Source of the DNA: G965204755 sp965243415
Lineage (GTDB): Bacteria; Acidobacteriota; Vicinamibacteria; Marinacidobacterales; Marinacidobacteraceae
Length of the DNA stretch: 64,000 bases
Assembly: GCA_965243415.1 (NCBI GenBank)
Contig: OZ251549.1
Span: 1,178,001-1,242,000, forward strand
Reading direction: 5' to 3'
Of the stretch, positions 61,326 through 64,000 are shown in pieces. The position numbers and the translations under genes were made by a program. Each line of letters starts with the position of its first letter. Position 1 is the stretch's first letter. The notes below the pieces were generated by a model. The model searched no databases, was not told the DNA's origin, and worked only from the letters and a program-made list of their open reading frames with translations.

Positions 61326-63509
61326 ATGCTCCGCCGCCTCGCCGCCGCCGGCTGCCTGGCGCTCGGCCCGGCGGCGTCCACGGCCGCCCCGGCGCAACCA
61401 CCGCCGGACTCGAACGACGCCCCTGTCGTCCGCGCGGTCCGCATCGAGACCCCGCCCCGGATCGACGGCGTCCTCGACGAACCGTTCTGGGCCACCCTCT
61501 CCCCGGTCACCGGGTTCCGCCAGCGCGACCCGGTGGACGGCGCTCCCGCCAGCGAACCCACGGAAGTCCGCATCGCCTACGACGAGACCTCGCTCTACTT
61601 CGGGTTCCGCTTCTTCGACTCGGAGCCGGACCGCATCCGCCGCTCGATCCTGCACCGGGGCGGGCGCATCGACAAGGACGACCGGGTCATCATCGGGCTG
61701 GACACCTACCGCGACCGCCGGAACGCCTACATCTTCGAGGTGGGGGCGCTCGGGACCCAGGACGACGCGCTCCTCACCGACGAGAGCCTCGACCGGGAGG
61801 ACTGGAACTGGGACGGGGTGTTCACCACCGAGACCACGGTGGACGCCGAGGGGTGGGTGCTGGAGATGGCGATCCCGTTCACCACCATCCGCTTCGCCGA
61901 TGTGGCGGAGCCGGTCATGGGGATCGCCTTCTCCCGCTCCATCCGGAGGAAGAACGAGACCGTCCTCTGGCCGCCCATCGGCCGGGAGTACCGCTCCGGG
62001 ATCGCGCAGGTCTCGCAGTACGCCACGCTGCTCGGGCTCGAAGGCATCCGCCGGGGCCGGCATCTCGAAGTGAAGCCCTACGCCTCGCTCGGCGGGCAGC
62101 AGCCCCCGGGGGAGACCGGCCTCGAAGGGCAGGGGAAGGCCGGGGCCGACCTCAAGTACCGGGTGACGCCGAACCTGACCCTCGACCTCACCTGGAACAC
62201 CGACTTCGCCCAGGTCGAGTCCGACAATGTGCAGATCAACCTGACCCGGTTCGACCTGTTCTTCCCGGAGAAGCGGGAGTTCTTCCTTGAACGCGCCGGC
62301 CTCTTCCAGTTCGGCGATTCCCGGGAGACCGAGGTCTTCTTCAGCCGGCGGGTGGGGCTCGACGGCGACATCCTGGGCGGCGGCCGTCTGACCGGGCAGG
62401 CCGGGCCCTTCTCCATCGGCGCCCTGGCGCTCCGCACCGGGGCCGGGACGCCGGGCGGGGAGGGGGAGGCCGCCGCCTGGAACTCGGTGGTCCGCCTGCG
62501 CACCGACCTGCGGGAGCGCACCACCCTGGGGCTCATCGCCACCAGCCTCGACCGGGAGGGCGCCGCCGGCAGCCGGACCGTCGGCGCCGACCTCCACGCC
62601 CGGTTCTTCAGCAGTTCCGCGCTGCGCGTCTGGGGCGCGGCGGTCCGGGACGAACGGACCGGCGAGTTCTCCCCGGACGCCCGCGCCGGGCACGCCGCGC
62701 TCGACCTGGAGAACGACCGCTACTCGCTCAGCGTCGGGCGGGCGCTGGTCGGACGGGACTTCGATCCGGCCCTCGGGTTCGTCCGGCGCGCGGATGTGGA
62801 CTCCCGGTACCTCTGGGCCGGCTTCCGGCCGCGATTCGAGGCCAGCGACTGGGCGCGCCAGGCGGACCTGTCGCTGGGCGGGGAACAGATCCGCGGCACC
62901 GACGGGGAGTTGCAGTCCCGGCACCTCAATGCGGAGGCCTCCTTCCGCTTCGAATCCGGGGACGGGGTGGAGGTCGAGATGGACGACCGCTTCGAGCGCC
63001 TGGCCGCGCCCGACTCGATCCGGGGACGAATCCTGATGCCGGGCGACTACCGGTTCCGCTCCTACGATCTGGAGTTCTGGACGGACGACAGCCGGGCCGT
63101 GTCGGGTCGGGCGGAACTCACCACCGGCAGTTTCTGGAACGGGCGGCGAACCAGCCTCACCGGCGGCGCGACCGTGAAGACCGGGCCGCACCTGACCGTC
63201 GGCGGGCGCTTCTCGCGGAACGCGGTGTCGCTGCCGGTCCCCGACGGGGACTTCACCGCGACCCTGCTGGCGCTCGACCTCCAGGCGGCGGTGAGCCGGA
63301 AGCTGTTCGCCGGCGCGCTGATCCAGTGGGACGACCTGTCGAAGGAACTGCAGGCGAACCTGCGGGTGGACTGGATCCACACGCCGGGCAGCGACCTGTT
63401 CCTGGTGCTCGACACCGGTTACCTCACCGACGCCGACCTCGACCCGCGTATCCACCGCTGGACCCGCCGCACCGCGGTGATGAAGGTGACCTACCTGAAG
63501 AGTTTCTGA
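61326..63509 (+). CDS. CBM9 / DUF5916 outer-surface protein
   Basis: A 727-residue secreted protein. A signal peptide is followed by a CBM9-like domain (IDGVLDEPFW, EVRIAYDETSLYFGFRF) and a DUF5916 beta-rich region (FDLFFPEKREFFLERAGLFQFG) ending in aromatic-rich strands (KVTYLKSF), as in outer-membrane barrels. Such proteins are common in Acidobacteriota, Gemmatimonadota and Bacteroidota; the function is unknown. ATG 61326 was chosen at the start of the signal peptide. Divergent from the cyclophilin gene. Confidence 0.87.
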   Translation: MLRRLAAAGCLALGPAASTAAPAQPPPDSNDAPVVRAVRIETPPRIDGVLDEPFWATLSPVTGFRQRDPVDGAPASEPTEVRIAYDETSLYFGFRFFDSEPDRIRRSILHRGGRIDKDDRVIIGLDTYRDRRNAYIFEVGALGTQDDALLTDESLDREDWNWDGVFTTETTVDAEGWVLEMAIPFTTIRFADVAEPVMGIAFSRSIRRKNETVLWPPIGREYRSGIAQVSQYATLLGLEGIRRGRHLEVKPYASLGGQQPPGETGLEGQGKAGADLKYRVTPNLTLDLTWNTDFAQVESDNVQINLTRFDLFFPEKREFFLERAGLFQFGDSRETEVFFSRRVGLDGDILGGGRLTGQAGPFSIGALALRTGAGTPGGEGEAAAWNSVVRLRTDLRERTTLGLIATSLDREGAAGSRTVGADLHARFFSSSALRVWGAAVRDERTGEFSPDARAGHAALDLENDRYSLSVGRALVGRDFDPALGFVRRADVDSRYLWAGFRPRFEASDWARQADLSLGGEQIRGTDGELQSRHLNAEASFRFESGDGVEVEMDDRFERLAAPDSIRGRILMPGDYRFRSYDLEFWTDDSRAVSGRAELTTGSFWNGRRTSLTGGATVKTGPHLTVGGRFSRNAVSLPVPDGDFTATLLALDLQAAVSRKLFAGALIQWDDLSKELQANLRVDWIHTPGSDLFLVLDTGYLTDADLDPRIHRWTRRTAVMKVTYLKSF

Positions 63510-64000
63510 CGAGCCCCGGTGGCCTCGATCCCTCCGCCGTCGGATGCCGGGCCCGTACCCGGGTGGCTGCCGAAGAGTGACCCCACCGCGGGAATGACCC
63601 TCGAAATCGGTGGATTGCGAAGCAGCGCCGGCGAACTCCGGGGTGCAGTTGCGGCCCGGGTCGGGTCTCGACTCCGCCGGCGGCGGCCCCCTCCACCCCG
63701 TCGCCGAGTTGTGTGACGGGAAAGAGATGGTAGGCCGCCGAGCCGCGTCCCGGCGCCCGCCGGAGGTGTTGCGAGTGGCCGCTGTCGGGATGGGCCCGCT
63801 CCGGGTCTTATCGAATTTACCCGGGTTTATCGGATTTCGATAAACCGGGATAAACTCGGCAAAATCGGCTTCGGGGACCCTCGGCGCTCCCCACCGCCCG
63901 GACGACCGGCCGACGCCCCGGCGCGCCGCGTCGCCGGTGTTGGTCGGCGAACTCCGGGGTGCGGCGGCGGCCCGGGCCGGGTCTCGACCCCGCTGGCCCG
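63510..64000. repeat. Right-edge non-coding region with direct and inverted repeats
   Basis: No gene is seen. A direct repeat of about 47 bases starting GGCGAACTCCGGGGTGC occurs at 63630-63676 and 63946-63992 with few differences. Between them an AT-rich patch holds GGTTTATCG (63824-63832), a 5-base loop and CGATAAACC (63838-63846), plus further TTATCG and GATAAAC half-sites. It resembles an operator or promoter region for a gene beyond the window. Confidence 0.65.

Noticed and set aside
1..64000. Prophage or integrative element carrying the defence genes
   Set aside because: No integrase, transposase, phage structural gene or tRNA attachment site was recognised; island status rests only on gene content and composition.

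Overview
The window is a GC-rich (roughly 70 %) bacterial chromosome segment. Lipoprotein signals, a Tat signal, periplasmic PQQ and cytochrome c enzymes and a CBM9/DUF5916 outer-surface protein point to a diderm. The mix of DUF5916, PhoD, S9 peptidase, YVTN propeller, Rieske plus GcvT-like pair and paired PYROXD2-like oxidoreductases fits an Acidobacteriota- or Gemmatimonadota-like environmental lineage, but that assignment is inference and no marker gene is present.

Left part (3-30027) is a defence island. At 3-5930 a type III-like restriction-modification operon (Mod, Res) carries an MNT-HepT toxin-antitoxin pair between the two subunits; HepT has a one-base frameshift. A second, decayed MNT-HepT copy and a small membrane protein follow (6189-7016). 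From 22046 down to 7060 on the minus strand lies the centrepiece: two tandem sulfur-binding-domain HNH endonucleases (PT-dependent restriction type), then an Ssp-type DNA phosphorothioation core in the order SspB (DUF4007), SspC (large ATPase), SspD (PP-loop sulfurtransferase), SspA (cysteine desulfurase), chained by short overlaps, and then a GIY-YIG protein, two DGQHR-domain proteins (DndB-like) and an SNF2 helicase. sspB is split by a 23-base G homopolymer that puts its two halves one base out of frame; 22 or 25 bases would restore the 373-residue protein. This looks like a phase-variable on/off switch on a phosphorothioation system, unless the tract length is an assembly error.

Around the defence genes are a hypothetical gene, a DUF5009/NagX-like membrane protein, a Clp-fold SDH serine protease, an acetoacetate-decarboxylase-family protein with a class III extradiol dioxygenase, and a second type III Mod followed by a Res gene that has lost its helicase part (27366-30027).

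Right part (30154-63509) is mostly metabolism and envelope: a lipoprotein, Rieske oxygenase plus GcvT-like protein, a cytochrome c / PQQ dehydrogenase / beta-propeller operon, a PD-(D/E)XK nuclease-like gene of lower GC, two FAD oxidoreductases, a divergent Nramp-like transporter, a metallo-beta-lactamase-fold lipoprotein, an S9 peptidase, a lower-GC DUF429-like gene, PhoD phosphatase, a 19-repeat ankyrin protein, a DUF4143 ATPase, a protein with three AAA+ modules, a cyclophilin lipoprotein with a decayed partial duplicate beside it, and DUF5916. No tRNA, rRNA, CRISPR array or integrase was seen. Two window-wide patterns stand out: several genes have a TAnnnT-type box 6-8 bases before the start codon (leaderless-type promoters), and the tetramer ACGT is avoided in resident genes but present in the lower-GC defence and island genes.
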